A stretch of 64,000 nucleotides of DNA from an uncultured Sulfurovum sp. (GTDB lineage: Bacteria; Campylobacterota; Campylobacteria; Campylobacterales; Sulfurovaceae): NCBI GenBank assembly GCA_902727935.1, contig CACVAX010000043.1, positions 1 through 64,000 on the forward strand, read 5' to 3'. The translations under genes were made by a program, and so were the position numbers. Below, piece by piece: positions 56,575 to 63,389 of this stretch. The first letter of the stretch is position 1. Every line of letters begins with the position of its first letter. The notes beneath the pieces were generated by a model. That model searched no databases. It had not been told where the DNA came from and was given only the letters and a program-made list of their open reading frames with translations.

Positions 56575-58802
56575 TTTTTTCCTTTATCTGTTTTCTTTTT
56601 CTCATTTATAAAAAAATTAACAATAAATGGTGAAACTACCGTCAGAAGAATGACACTTGCTAACCATCCTGTACTTTCCACATTTAAACTCTCTTTACCA
56701 AAAACGTTCATACCAAAAAAGCCGGCTACCAAAGTAGGTGGAATAAGATAAGTTCCTAACTTGCTAAGCTTTGTCATCTCTTTTTTCTCTTCACGCTCCT
56801 GCTCTAAAAAAGCATAACCATTGAGTGTACCTATCTCCTCCCTTAGATCTTCAACATCACGTTTAATGTTTAAAATATCAATGGCTTTATCATAAAGTTC
56901 TATACCTTGATCTTGAGCTGTTACCTCTTTAAAATAGAGCTTGTTAACAAACCGTAAATAGTTTTTATAGAGTACTGATATATTTTCACTTGATGGATTC
57001 TCTCCACCTTTAACATCTGATATAGCTGTGATTTCATCAGAAAAACGTAACAGTGTTGCCCGTTGGGCTAAGAGAAGCGATACCATTTGAAAATACATTG
57101 TTTTCATATGAGGTAAAGGTAAGTCGTCTCGTGTAAAACCACTGTTTTGACTTAAGCAAACAAATGAATAACGTGTAATCCCAAAAAATGTTCCATACTT
57201 ATTCCAACGTTTGTAAGTTGCTTTTTCTATCAACTCTTTATGCATTGATGTATCTTGCACCGTAATATCATTACCATCCACAAAAACATATTTGTACCAG
57301 TTGTCGTTCTCTATGTTTTCTTTGGTACAGGTTACGAAAGCATCATTACCATACCAAGAAAGCACAAACATCCTATCATCTATGATAGGTTGTAAAAAGT
57401 ATTTGTCCTCATTTGATGTGTCGGTGCTAAAACTATCACCCAAAATTTCTATGATGTATTTTGCAAGCTTAATCTCTTTATATAAATCACAAAAACGCTC
57501 TTCAATCCCGTTGACCGTAATGGACTCTGGCAAAAAAGACTTTTTAGTATCTTCTGTACTAAAATTAGCTCCCAAAAACTGAGGATAAACCCTACGTCCA
57601 TAATCATTGATTTTTAAAATATCTTCTATTTGATAATAATCATAATTCTCCACTTCAAAAGAAAGAATTCCCACACCCGTATCAAAGAGTCTAAGGTTGA
57701 CCCCTTCAAGTTTCAAAACATAAGGTTCTTTACCTTTTACTTTAAGTTCAAAAGTTGCCTCATTGTTGAGTTTTTTCTCAAAATAGTAAGAAGTAGCTCC
57801 CTCGTCAAATACTTTTGCTGTATTAAACAATGTATCTTTCACAAAATCATGAAAATAGACTATTTCATTATAGTCTAGGTTATTTTTAACTTCAAAAGGT
57901 TCATATTTCCACTTATTCTTTTCTAAACTATTTTTAAATGACTCATCTATCTTTACACGTTTATCAAAACTATGTTTTTTATAAAATTCATGTCGATCCT
58001 CAAAGCTTTCAACTATCTTATCAAACCGAAACGGAAACATAAAATTATGATAACTAATAATGTTTTTTTGTTTCACCTCTACTATCTCCTTAACTAAAAT
58101 ATTCGGTGTTACCAAACCTACATAGGCAGTGTCAAATCCAAAATAGCCACGACTGTGATAGGCTTCTTTGTTTTCTATCTGTTTTTTATACTTCTCTTTT
58201 AAAAACGCTATGTCACCATAGTAGGTAAAACTCTTTTGAGAGTAAACCAATAAAGGACGCTTTTCATAGTTGTCTACAATGGGTGAAAAAGCATCTAACG
58301 TTGTTTCTATAATAGAGATACCATTTTTTTCAACCACAGCTTCACTCTCTTTTTGAGCTTGAAGTTCATCTTTTGCTGTTATCCCTTGGATGGTTCTCTC
58401 TTGTTGTCGTATGCTTTTTATCTCTTCAGCTGTTGCACCCAAACACTTCATCGCTTCTATGTGTCCTACATCATTCGCAGAGATAAGTTTGTGTTCTCTA
58501 GTAGGTTTTAATTCTAAGCATTCTAAAACTTGAAAAAGACTCGACGCTTTATCTACTTGTTCATTATGATGGTCAATGGCATGATAGTTTTTAGGAATAG
58601 CTATATCTTCTATGAGTTCTACACCATAAATGGTTTTGTCTTGATGCTCTTTTAAAACTTCGGTATAAGAGGAGAGTTTTGCACCCCATGAGAGTTCATG
58701 GTCTATAACCGTAAAACCTTTTTCTTCTAATAGCTTTTTAATTGTTAACATCTCAAGGTCATGACCCCCAAGAAGGAAAAGGGTATTTTCTTTTTTTATC
58801 AT
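56571..58802 (-). CDS. NrN (DHH phosphoesterase)-CorA fusion, putative SAM-AMP effector
   Basis: The 743-residue protein joins two known type III-B accessory modules. Residues about 1-240 are DHH-like: LFLLGGHDLEML (His14-Asp15), VIDHELSWG, the signature HAIDHHNEQ (DHH 77-79), SANDVGHIEA and a DHHA1-like end (AYHSRGYFGFD). Residues about 270-743 are CorA-like: LFDTGVGILSFEVENYDYYQ, RRVYPQFLGANF, long helices, and membrane helices at the end with the GMN motif (697-699, FFGMNVFG). In Bacteroides fragilis, CorA is opened by SAM-AMP and NrN destroys SAM-AMP (established). Here the off-switch and the pore are one chain. It is the first gene of the cas operon. Confidence 0.88.
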   Translation of the reverse strand: MIKKENTLFLLGGHDLEMLTIKKLLEEKGFTVIDHELSWGAKLSSYTEVLKEHQDKTIYGVELIEDIAIPKNYHAIDHHNEQVDKASSLFQVLECLELKPTREHKLISANDVGHIEAMKCLGATAEEIKSIRQQERTIQGITAKDELQAQKESEAVVEKNGISIIETTLDAFSPIVDNYEKRPLLVYSQKSFTYYGDIAFLKEKYKKQIENKEAYHSRGYFGFDTAYVGLVTPNILVKEIVEVKQKNIISYHNFMFPFRFDKIVESFEDRHEFYKKHSFDKRVKIDESFKNSLEKNKWKYEPFEVKNNLDYNEIVYFHDFVKDTLFNTAKVFDEGATSYYFEKKLNNEATFELKVKGKEPYVLKLEGVNLRLFDTGVGILSFEVENYDYYQIEDILKINDYGRRVYPQFLGANFSTEDTKKSFLPESITVNGIEERFCDLYKEIKLAKYIIEILGDSFSTDTSNEDKYFLQPIIDDRMFVLSWYGNDAFVTCTKENIENDNWYKYVFVDGNDITVQDTSMHKELIEKATYKRWNKYGTFFGITRYSFVCLSQNSGFTRDDLPLPHMKTMYFQMVSLLLAQRATLLRFSDEITAISDVKGGENPSSENISVLYKNYLRFVNKLYFKEVTAQDQGIELYDKAIDILNIKRDVEDLREEIGTLNGYAFLEQEREEKKEMTKLSKLGTYLIPPTLVAGFFGMNVFGKESLNVESTGWLASVILLTVVSPFIVNFFINEKKKTDKGKK

Positions 58803-58970
58803 CTCTTTTATTCTTTCCTATTAAATTAACTACTTAGCCATTTTAACCTCCAAAAGTTAAATCATTTTGAAAAAATTACAATTAAAATTAAAAATTAAAA
58901 ATATATTAATATTATTAACATATAAAAAATAAATTCAATAGTTCAAAACAATAAAACACTTAATATCTTT
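58803..58970. promoter_or_regulatory. Divergent control region between the cas operon and the micro-ORF array
   Basis: About 170 nt of very AT-rich DNA with no gene separates the minus-strand cas operon start from the first phage-type promoter on the plus strand. It should hold the sigma70 promoter of the cas operon; no single -10 box stands out. AATTAAAATTAAAAATTAAAAAT is a local run of tandem near-repeats at 58878-58901. Confidence 0.5.
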
Positions 58971-58973
58971 TTT

Positions 58974-58997
58974 CCCAACTGGTGACTAAAGAAGAAA
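58974..58997 (+). promoter_or_regulatory. Phage-type promoter P1 (predicted target of the resident RNA polymerase)
   Basis: CCCAACTGGTGACTAAAG with +1 G predicted at 58991, followed by AAGAAA. ACTAAAG matches T3 (CACTAAAG) and GGTGAC...AGAAG resembles SP6. Identical in layout to P2-P4. It precedes the 77-codon ORF. Confidence 0.7.
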
Positions 58998-59001
58998 AAA
59001 T

Positions 59002-59039
59002 GTCTGAGATGACCCACGGATACTCAAAATGAAGAGTCC
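59002..59039 (+). ncRNA. Two-hairpin RNA element E1
   Basis: Stem 1 GTC-TGAGAT-GAC (59002-59013) and stem 2 ACTC-8 nt-GAGT (59022-59037) with flanking GG/CC. It starts about 11 nt after the predicted +1 of P1. Stem 1 differs from the GCC/GGC of other copies but still pairs. Confidence 0.7.
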
Positions 59040-59063
59040 ATACCATTTAACCAAAGGAAGAAC

Positions 59064-59297
59064 ATGCACATAACCTACCATGCTGCAGAGCGTTTTTTAC
59101 AACGTGTCTTTCGGTTCACCATTTATAGTAAAACGCAGATTCGCAATGCCATGCAACTGCTTGACCGTGATTTGTCTAAGCTACAAACACGGAACAAGCG
59201 TCATGTGATTTTGCCCTCGTTTCCTAACTTTTATGGGGTGTTCCTTGAAAACACGCTTGTAACCGTCATACCAAAACGTACTAACGCAACACTGTAG
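59064..59297 (+). CDS. 77-residue basic protein, first gene of the array
   Basis: The protein starts MHITYHAAERFLQRVFRFTI and ends LENTLVTVIPKRTNATL. The early H-A-x-x-R-F-x-x-R pattern followed by two strands resembles DUF4258-like and related small RNase/toxin-fold proteins; this is a weak resemblance. It has net positive charge. AGGAAGAAC upstream is its ribosome site. It lies behind P1 and E1, is read towards the polymerase gene, and is somewhat richer in GC than its neighbours. Confidence 0.6.
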   Translation: MHITYHAAERFLQRVFRFTIYSKTQIRNAMQLLDRDLSKLQTRNKRHVILPSFPNFYGVFLENTLVTVIPKRTNATL

Positions 59298-59318
59298 TGA
59301 CTTTATGTTTGCCATTTT

Positions 59319-59342
59319 CCCAAGTGGTGACTAAAGAAGAAA
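59319..59342 (+). promoter_or_regulatory. Phage-type promoter P2
   Basis: CCCAAGTGGTGACTAAAG, one change from the other copies (C to G at -12), predicted +1 G at 59336, then AAGAAA. Confidence 0.7.
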
Positions 59343-59349
59343 AATGCTT

Positions 59350-59388
59350 GGCTGTGATGCCTATTAACGTACTTGAAATGAAAAGTGC
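59350..59388 (+). ncRNA. Two-hairpin RNA element E2
   Basis: Stem 1 GGC-TGTGAT-GCC (59350-59361) has both sides swapped relative to the common GCC/GGC, and stem 2 GTACTT-8 nt-AAGTGC (59369-59388) replaces ACTC/GAGT by ACTT/AAGT. Both are compensatory changes. Confidence 0.7.
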
Positions 59389-59416
59389 TAAAAATTTATT
59401 ATCGAAAGGATGTTTT

Positions 59417-59443
59417 ATGGGTATTTGTATCTGTTTCCCTTAA
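59417..59443 (+). CDS. Micro-ORF, 8 codons (MGICICFP)
   Basis: ATG at 59417 lies 6 nt after GAAAGGA, the same distance as in the other array ORFs. A second reading from ATG 59410 gives a 23-residue hydrophobic peptide (MFYGYLYLFPLILVLTTQSA plus IAV) ending at 59481, but its ribosome site would be too close. Confidence 0.35.
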   Translation: MGICICFP

Positions 59444-59472
59444 TTCTAGTGCTAACAACACAAAGTGCTATT

Positions 59473-59504
59473 GCCGTATAGGCTAAGGTTACTCGAAAGA
59501 GTCC
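59473..59504 (+). ncRNA. Two-hairpin RNA element E3, promoterless
   Basis: Stem 1 GCC-GTATA-GGC (59473-59483), stem 2 ACTC-GAAA-GAGT (59491-59502) with a shorter GNRA-type loop and flanking GG/CC. No phage-type promoter precedes it, so it should be part of the P2 transcript. Confidence 0.65.
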
Positions 59505-59533
59505 AAATGTTTTATAAGATATGAAGGATATTT

Positions 59534-59572
59534 ATGAGCTTTCCACCAAGAACGCTACCATGGATTTTTTAA
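59534..59572 (+). CDS. Micro-ORF, 12 codons (MSFPPRTLPWIF)
   Basis: ATG at 59534 follows GAAGGATATTT. The peptide is rich in Pro and aromatic residues. The stop lies 7 nt before P3. Confidence 0.4.
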   Translation: MSFPPRTLPWIF

Positions 59573-59579
59573 ACAATTT

Positions 59580-59603
59580 CCCAACTGGTGACTAAAGAAA
59601 GAA
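59580..59603 (+). promoter_or_regulatory. Phage-type promoter P3
   Basis: CCCAACTGGTGACTAAAG with predicted +1 G at 59597, followed by AAAGAA. The whole P3-E4-leader block (59578-59676) is nearly identical to the P4 block (59768-59867). Confidence 0.72.
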
Positions 59604-59609
59604 AAGATT

Positions 59610-59645
59610 GCCTGTGATGGCTTAAAGATACTCGAACCCAAGAGT
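59610..59645 (+). ncRNA. Two-hairpin RNA element E4
   Basis: Stem 1 GCC-TGTGAT-GGC (59610-59621), stem 2 ACTC-GAACCCAA-GAGT (59630-59645). Followed by AACAACTATTTAAAC and AAGGAG. Confidence 0.7.
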
Positions 59646-59673
59646 CTAACAACTATTTAAACAAGGAGAACCA

Positions 59674-59754
59674 ATGATTCCTATTCCCTTATGTGTCCAA
59701 CTGATTGTGGCTGTAAGTGCGATTGTGGCTGGTAAGAAACTTCTCAAAGACTAA
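59674..59754 (+). CDS. Small hydrophobic peptide, 26 codons
   Basis: The peptide starts MIPIPLCVQLIVAVSAIVAG and ends KKLLKD: one short membrane-spanning stretch with a basic end, a layout seen in type I toxins and small membrane effectors. AAGGAGAACCA stands directly before the ATG. PLC-x-L-I is shared with the 16-codon ORF behind P4, so the two may be relatives. Confidence 0.55.
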   Translation: MIPIPLCVQLIVAVSAIVAGKKLLKD

Positions 59755-59769
59755 GGTCTAAGAGATTTT

Positions 59770-59793
59770 CCCAACTGGTGACTAAAGAAAGAA
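59770..59793 (+). promoter_or_regulatory. Phage-type promoter P4
   Basis: CCCAACTGGTGACTAAAG with predicted +1 G at 59787. It is preceded by TTTT, as are P2 and, in part, P1 and P3. Confidence 0.72.
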
Positions 59794-59799
59794 AAGATT

Positions 59800-59835
59800 G
59801 CCTGTGATGGCTTAGAGATACTCGAACCCAAGAGT
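59800..59835 (+). ncRNA. Two-hairpin RNA element E5
   Basis: Stem 1 GCC-TGTGAT-GGC (59800-59811), stem 2 ACTC-GAACCCAA-GAGT (59820-59835); nearly identical to E4. Confidence 0.7.
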
Positions 59836-59864
59836 CCAACAACTATTTTAACCAAGGAGAACCA

Positions 59865-59915
59865 ATGGCTAACCCACTATGTGAGCTTATCTGTATTATC
59901 TTAAACGAAAAGTAA
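59865..59915 (+). CDS. Micro-ORF, 16 codons (MANPLCELICIILNEK)
   Basis: ATG 59865 follows AAGGAGAACCA, the best ribosome site type in the array. Hydrophobic with two Cys; it shares PLC-x-L-I with the 26-codon peptide. Confidence 0.45.
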   Translation: MANPLCELICIILNEK

Positions 59916-59933
59916 TGCAACCCTAATGCTACT

Positions 59934-59971
59934 GCCTGAAATGGCTTATGGATACTCAAAACAAAGAGTCC
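59934..59971 (+). ncRNA. Two-hairpin RNA element E6, promoterless
   Basis: Stem 1 GCC-TGAAAT-GGC (59934-59945), stem 2 ACTC-AAAACAAA-GAGT (59954-59969) with flanking GG and CC. Expected in the P4 transcript. Confidence 0.68.
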
Positions 59972-59998
59972 AACCCTATTTTAAACAAAGGAAAAACA

Positions 59999-60064
59999 AT
60001 GATACTACCAAACTACGAACTACCAGAACTAACTTTTTTACCACCACTTGAATGGTTGTACTAA
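59999..60064 (+). CDS. Micro-ORF, 21 codons
   Basis: Reads MILPNYELPELTFLPPLEWL and a final Tyr, acidic with four Pro and a hydrophobic end. AAAGGAAAAACA precedes the ATG. No relative known. Confidence 0.45.
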   Translation: MILPNYELPELTFLPPLEWLY

Positions 60065-60087
60065 GGAAGGTTTGAACAAAGCTGAAT

Positions 60088-60146
60088 GCCTGTGATGGCT
60101 AACAAGAACACCCAAACCAAGGTGTCTCTTTTTTTCATTTTATTTT
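60088..60146 (+). terminator. Last two-hairpin element E7 merged with a terminator
   Basis: Stem 1 GCC-TGTGAT-GGC (60088-60099), stem 2 ACACC-CAAACCAA-GGTGT (60108-60125), another compensatory variant (ACTC/GAGT replaced by ACACC/GGTGT). It is followed by CTCTTTTTTT and more T-rich sequence up to the polymerase stop codon. No ORF follows, so this copy probably ends the array transcript. Confidence 0.7.
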
Positions 60147-63100
60147 CTAAGCAAAAAAGTAGTCTGATTTTAAAATCTCTTCCAAATCAAACCCCTCTTT
60201 GTCTACATAAGGAATCTTTTTTAATTTTATTTTAAAAACATCTTCAAAAAAGAGTGTTAATTCACTTAATAACGCTTTTTTATGCAGTTCTATAAATGCT
60301 TCTTTTAAACTAGTAGAGAGAATGCCCACCTCATTGGCATGGGTAGCAAATGAATCATGCACGGTTACCATGTCGCATATCCCTTTTTCATTTAAAGCAT
60401 TGACCGTCATCATAAGGTGAGAAGCATCCAAAGAGTGAATGTAGTTTGGGGCAATCCCTTTGCTATGTCCTGCTTTGTCCATTTTGTTGTTGTAGACTTT
60501 AAAGGTTACATCACGTGTTCCTTGTTCGGTAGAAACTTTAATCTTGTCTGAGAGAAACTCGACTTGTTTTACTTCTAAACCAAGAGGTGTTTTCCAAAAA
60601 ATGGCTTTCTCTTTTTTGACAATCTCTGTGGCATACCTTTTAATCCATTTTTTATATTTTTCAGGCGATAAGGAGACCGATGAGAGTGCTTTTTCTAAGA
60701 GCTTTGTAATCTCACGTGACACCAGCATTCTATTAGCTTCATCCAAATGAGACAAAACACCTTTTGACTCTATCTTTTCCAACAATGCTTTGGCTTTCCC
60801 CTCGGTACTGGAACCATAAGACTCCGTCATTACAGGACCTTTGACAAACGAACGGTTTATTAATCCTTCTTCTAAAAAAGCTTCATAAAGTGAAGAAGCT
60901 ACCAATGAGTTTTTTTCCTCTTCTTTCATGGCTTTCTCTTTTTTTAGCACTATTCTACTGTTTTTCAAGTCACGATTTGCTCGATTACTTAACGCCATAA
61001 TACGTTCAGAAAAAGAGTACTTGACCTCTTCTAAATCCTCTTCGGTTACCTCTTTTCGTATTTTTTGTTCTTCTTTTTTAAGTATTTTTTTAATACTTTC
61101 TAACTCTTTTTGCGTGTAGTCTAACTTCCACTGCATTTTTTTCATGAGTAAGGTTGTAAAATGGCTATTGTTCTTGCACTCCTCAACATTCACCTCTTCC
61201 AACGTCTCTACTACTTCTCCTAAATGATACTCAGGAGCAAAAACTTCTTCTGTGCTAGTACTATAAAAAAGCCCCTTTTCTTCTACATAGTTTCCTTTTT
61301 GAGTTAAAAAAAGCTCTTTCTCTTTTTTCATAAGCTTCTGTAGTTCCATGGCAACTTCAGCATAAAAGTCACTCATTTTTAACTTGTCTTCTTCATCATA
61401 AGAGGGTAAAACATTGACCATTTTTGCTCCCTCTTTGTCTCTAAGTAGGGCTGTAATGTGCTGAAAGCCATTGTTAGAACCGTCTATGGCAACGGGTATA
61501 CCTGTGGTAAAAGTATCAGGGTTTTCCACATAACGGGCGTATTCAAAACACCATGCCAAAAATTTAAAAGGGTCTCCTGCTGTTTGCCAAAACATCTCTT
61601 TTTTGTAATCTTTAGCCGAAGCCATAATGTGTTCATGATGCTCTTCTACCCATGCTACACGTTTTTCAAAAACTTCTTTATCTACCTCTCCATAACAGTT
61701 TGCTCCATGCACAAGAAACCACTTTTTACCCTCTTGATTTAAAGGCTTTTCCTTGGCAAAAAGAAGTAAAGATTTGGCTAAATCTCCTGCTTGTGGGTGT
61801 AAAAGTGTCTGTTGTGGGTAGATACGCCCTCTAAAGTCCATACGCCATACAAAATAAAACTGCTTATATTTTTGCATCTCTTGGGCTATCTTGACAATGC
61901 TGTTAAACCCATCTTTGTATTTGGCAATCTCATAATAGATTTCACTGTCGAGTTTAAACTGCTCTTTGTTTTCACTCTTTTCAAATGCTTTTATGGCTTT
62001 GTCAATTCGGGCTTTGTCTGCTTTGCTTAACGCTTTGTCATAGAGTTTTATAAATTTAGTTTTTTTAAAATGCTCATATACCAACGCTTTAGAAGCATCT
62101 TCTAAACCACTTCCCAACAACTCACGTAAAATCCGATAATAGGGAAAGTCTACATGATTTTTCTTTTTAAGATTACTAATTTGTCCATGATAACTTTGAA
62201 GTACCTCTAACATCTTCTCATTAATTTTAAAGGCTGTTTTTTGTACATGATTCAGTGCATCTAGTACTGTTTGGGGAATCTCTTTTCCTTTTAGAGCTTC
62301 TTTGTCTTTTTTACTCGAAGCCTTAATGCACGTCAAATCAAAATGCCTCTGTTCTGGTTCATCTTCTAAAAACCCTCCTCCGTAAAGACCTTTCCACTCT
62401 CTTGGTTCAACCACCATGGGTTTGTAGGTCATGGAAGCCCCTAACACAATCTGCTTGTCAGCTTTGGCTTTAAGTATTTTTAGAAAGTCTCGGTTGAGTT
62501 TAAAATAGTTAAAATTGGTCTCATCATTGGGTTTGGTGTATTCACTCAGCATCTCTACAGTACAAGCAAACTCTAGCATCTTTTGACCTACTTGCAGTTC
62601 AAGTTCATGCGACCAAAGAGGATTAGAGAGGGCTTCTATGTTCTCAAAATCGCTCTGCTCATACGCACGAAATGCTTTTTTGAGTTCTTCGTTTTGTAAA
62701 CCCAGTTCATCACGTAAAAATCGCCATGCCACACGCTGATGCAAGGCTTCGCCTATCTCTGCTCCAAAGGTCTGTTTGGAGTTGGCAGAGTTCTCTTCAT
62801 CGGCATTGTCTTTTTCTTGTAAAGAGAGCAGATGTACGGTTAGCATATTGACCATCTCATTGCTTCCCAATGTCCAAAGTGCCAACGCTATACGATGTGA
62901 ACTCTCTGTAAAAAATTCCTTTTTCTTCTTGGACAAAAACCCATAAAAATCTCCCCCAATACTAAGCTCTTTCCTCAAAAGGTCAAGCATATTTTGTATG
63001 TTTTGCTCCAATGTTTTTACATTCATCTGGCTAAAAGCTTGTTTACTTTTTATGACCTCTTCTAAACCTTCTGCAAACTTTGTTTTGTCTAACAACATAA

Positions 63101-63389
63101 GCGTTAGAGATTTGGCTACAGCATCATGAATGTTTTTATACTCCACACCCAATAGCCTTGCGTATCTGTCATTATCTTCTCGAATAGTTTTACTCACAAC
63201 TTCTTGTAAAAACTGCTCCATAAACCCATCGACCTGTGCTATGAGACGCTTAACATAGCTTAGTAATCCACTGGCTTTAGCAAAACTTTGCACGTGGGTA
63301 TCTTTTTTAGAAGAGAGTTGTTCTATGCGTTCTTTAAGCAGTCCATACGAAGAGGCTTGTAACTCTTTTTGTTCAGCTATTAAATCCAT
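60147..63389 (-). CDS. T7-type single-subunit DNA-directed RNA polymerase
   Basis: The 1080-residue protein (from ATG 63389) matches T7 RNA polymerase throughout its C-terminal two thirds: MDFRGRIYP, KWFLVHGANCYG, LAWCFEYA. Motif A is VAIDGSNNGFQHITALLRD (Asp636, T7 Asp537). Motif B is NRSFVKGPVMTESYGS (Arg846, Lys850, Tyr858; T7 627, 631, 639). Motif C is VTVHDSFATHA (Asp1012, T7 Asp812), and the foot is ILKSDYFFA (T7 ILESDFAFA). All catalytic residues are kept. T7 has 883 residues; a Lys/Glu-rich insert of about 120 residues lies between motifs A and B. The ATG shares TAATG with the upstream nuclease gene; a GTG at 63401 is an alternative start. No other phage structural gene is near. Confidence 0.95.
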   Translation of the reverse strand: MDLIAEQKELQASSYGLLKERIEQLSSKKDTHVQSFAKASGLLSYVKRLIAQVDGFMEQFLQEVVSKTIREDNDRYARLLGVEYKNIHDAVAKSLTLMLLDKTKFAEGLEEVIKSKQAFSQMNVKTLEQNIQNMLDLLRKELSIGGDFYGFLSKKKKEFFTESSHRIALALWTLGSNEMVNMLTVHLLSLQEKDNADEENSANSKQTFGAEIGEALHQRVAWRFLRDELGLQNEELKKAFRAYEQSDFENIEALSNPLWSHELELQVGQKMLEFACTVEMLSEYTKPNDETNFNYFKLNRDFLKILKAKADKQIVLGASMTYKPMVVEPREWKGLYGGGFLEDEPEQRHFDLTCIKASSKKDKEALKGKEIPQTVLDALNHVQKTAFKINEKMLEVLQSYHGQISNLKKKNHVDFPYYRILRELLGSGLEDASKALVYEHFKKTKFIKLYDKALSKADKARIDKAIKAFEKSENKEQFKLDSEIYYEIAKYKDGFNSIVKIAQEMQKYKQFYFVWRMDFRGRIYPQQTLLHPQAGDLAKSLLLFAKEKPLNQEGKKWFLVHGANCYGEVDKEVFEKRVAWVEEHHEHIMASAKDYKKEMFWQTAGDPFKFLAWCFEYARYVENPDTFTTGIPVAIDGSNNGFQHITALLRDKEGAKMVNVLPSYDEEDKLKMSDFYAEVAMELQKLMKKEKELFLTQKGNYVEEKGLFYSTSTEEVFAPEYHLGEVVETLEEVNVEECKNNSHFTTLLMKKMQWKLDYTQKELESIKKILKKEEQKIRKEVTEEDLEEVKYSFSERIMALSNRANRDLKNSRIVLKKEKAMKEEEKNSLVASSLYEAFLEEGLINRSFVKGPVMTESYGSSTEGKAKALLEKIESKGVLSHLDEANRMLVSREITKLLEKALSSVSLSPEKYKKWIKRYATEIVKKEKAIFWKTPLGLEVKQVEFLSDKIKVSTEQGTRDVTFKVYNNKMDKAGHSKGIAPNYIHSLDASHLMMTVNALNEKGICDMVTVHDSFATHANEVGILSTSLKEAFIELHKKALLSELTLFFEDVFKIKLKKIPYVDKEGFDLEEILKSDYFFA

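Noticed and set aside
59001-59040. Two-hairpin element as hammerhead ribozyme or preQ1 riboswitch
   Set aside because: The conserved CUGAUGA/GAA core or the preQ1 pseudoknot pattern is not present.
58974-59793. Idea that CCCAACT in the promoter-like repeats is related to CCCCAACTCATAGG in the CRISPR repeat
   Set aside because: Only seven bases are shared and the context differs; most likely chance.
60147-63389. Interpretation of the polymerase as part of an ordinary T7-like prophage
   Set aside because: No capsid, tail, terminase, primase or lysis gene is near; neighbours are CRISPR and nuclease genes. A decayed prophage cannot be fully excluded beyond the window edge.
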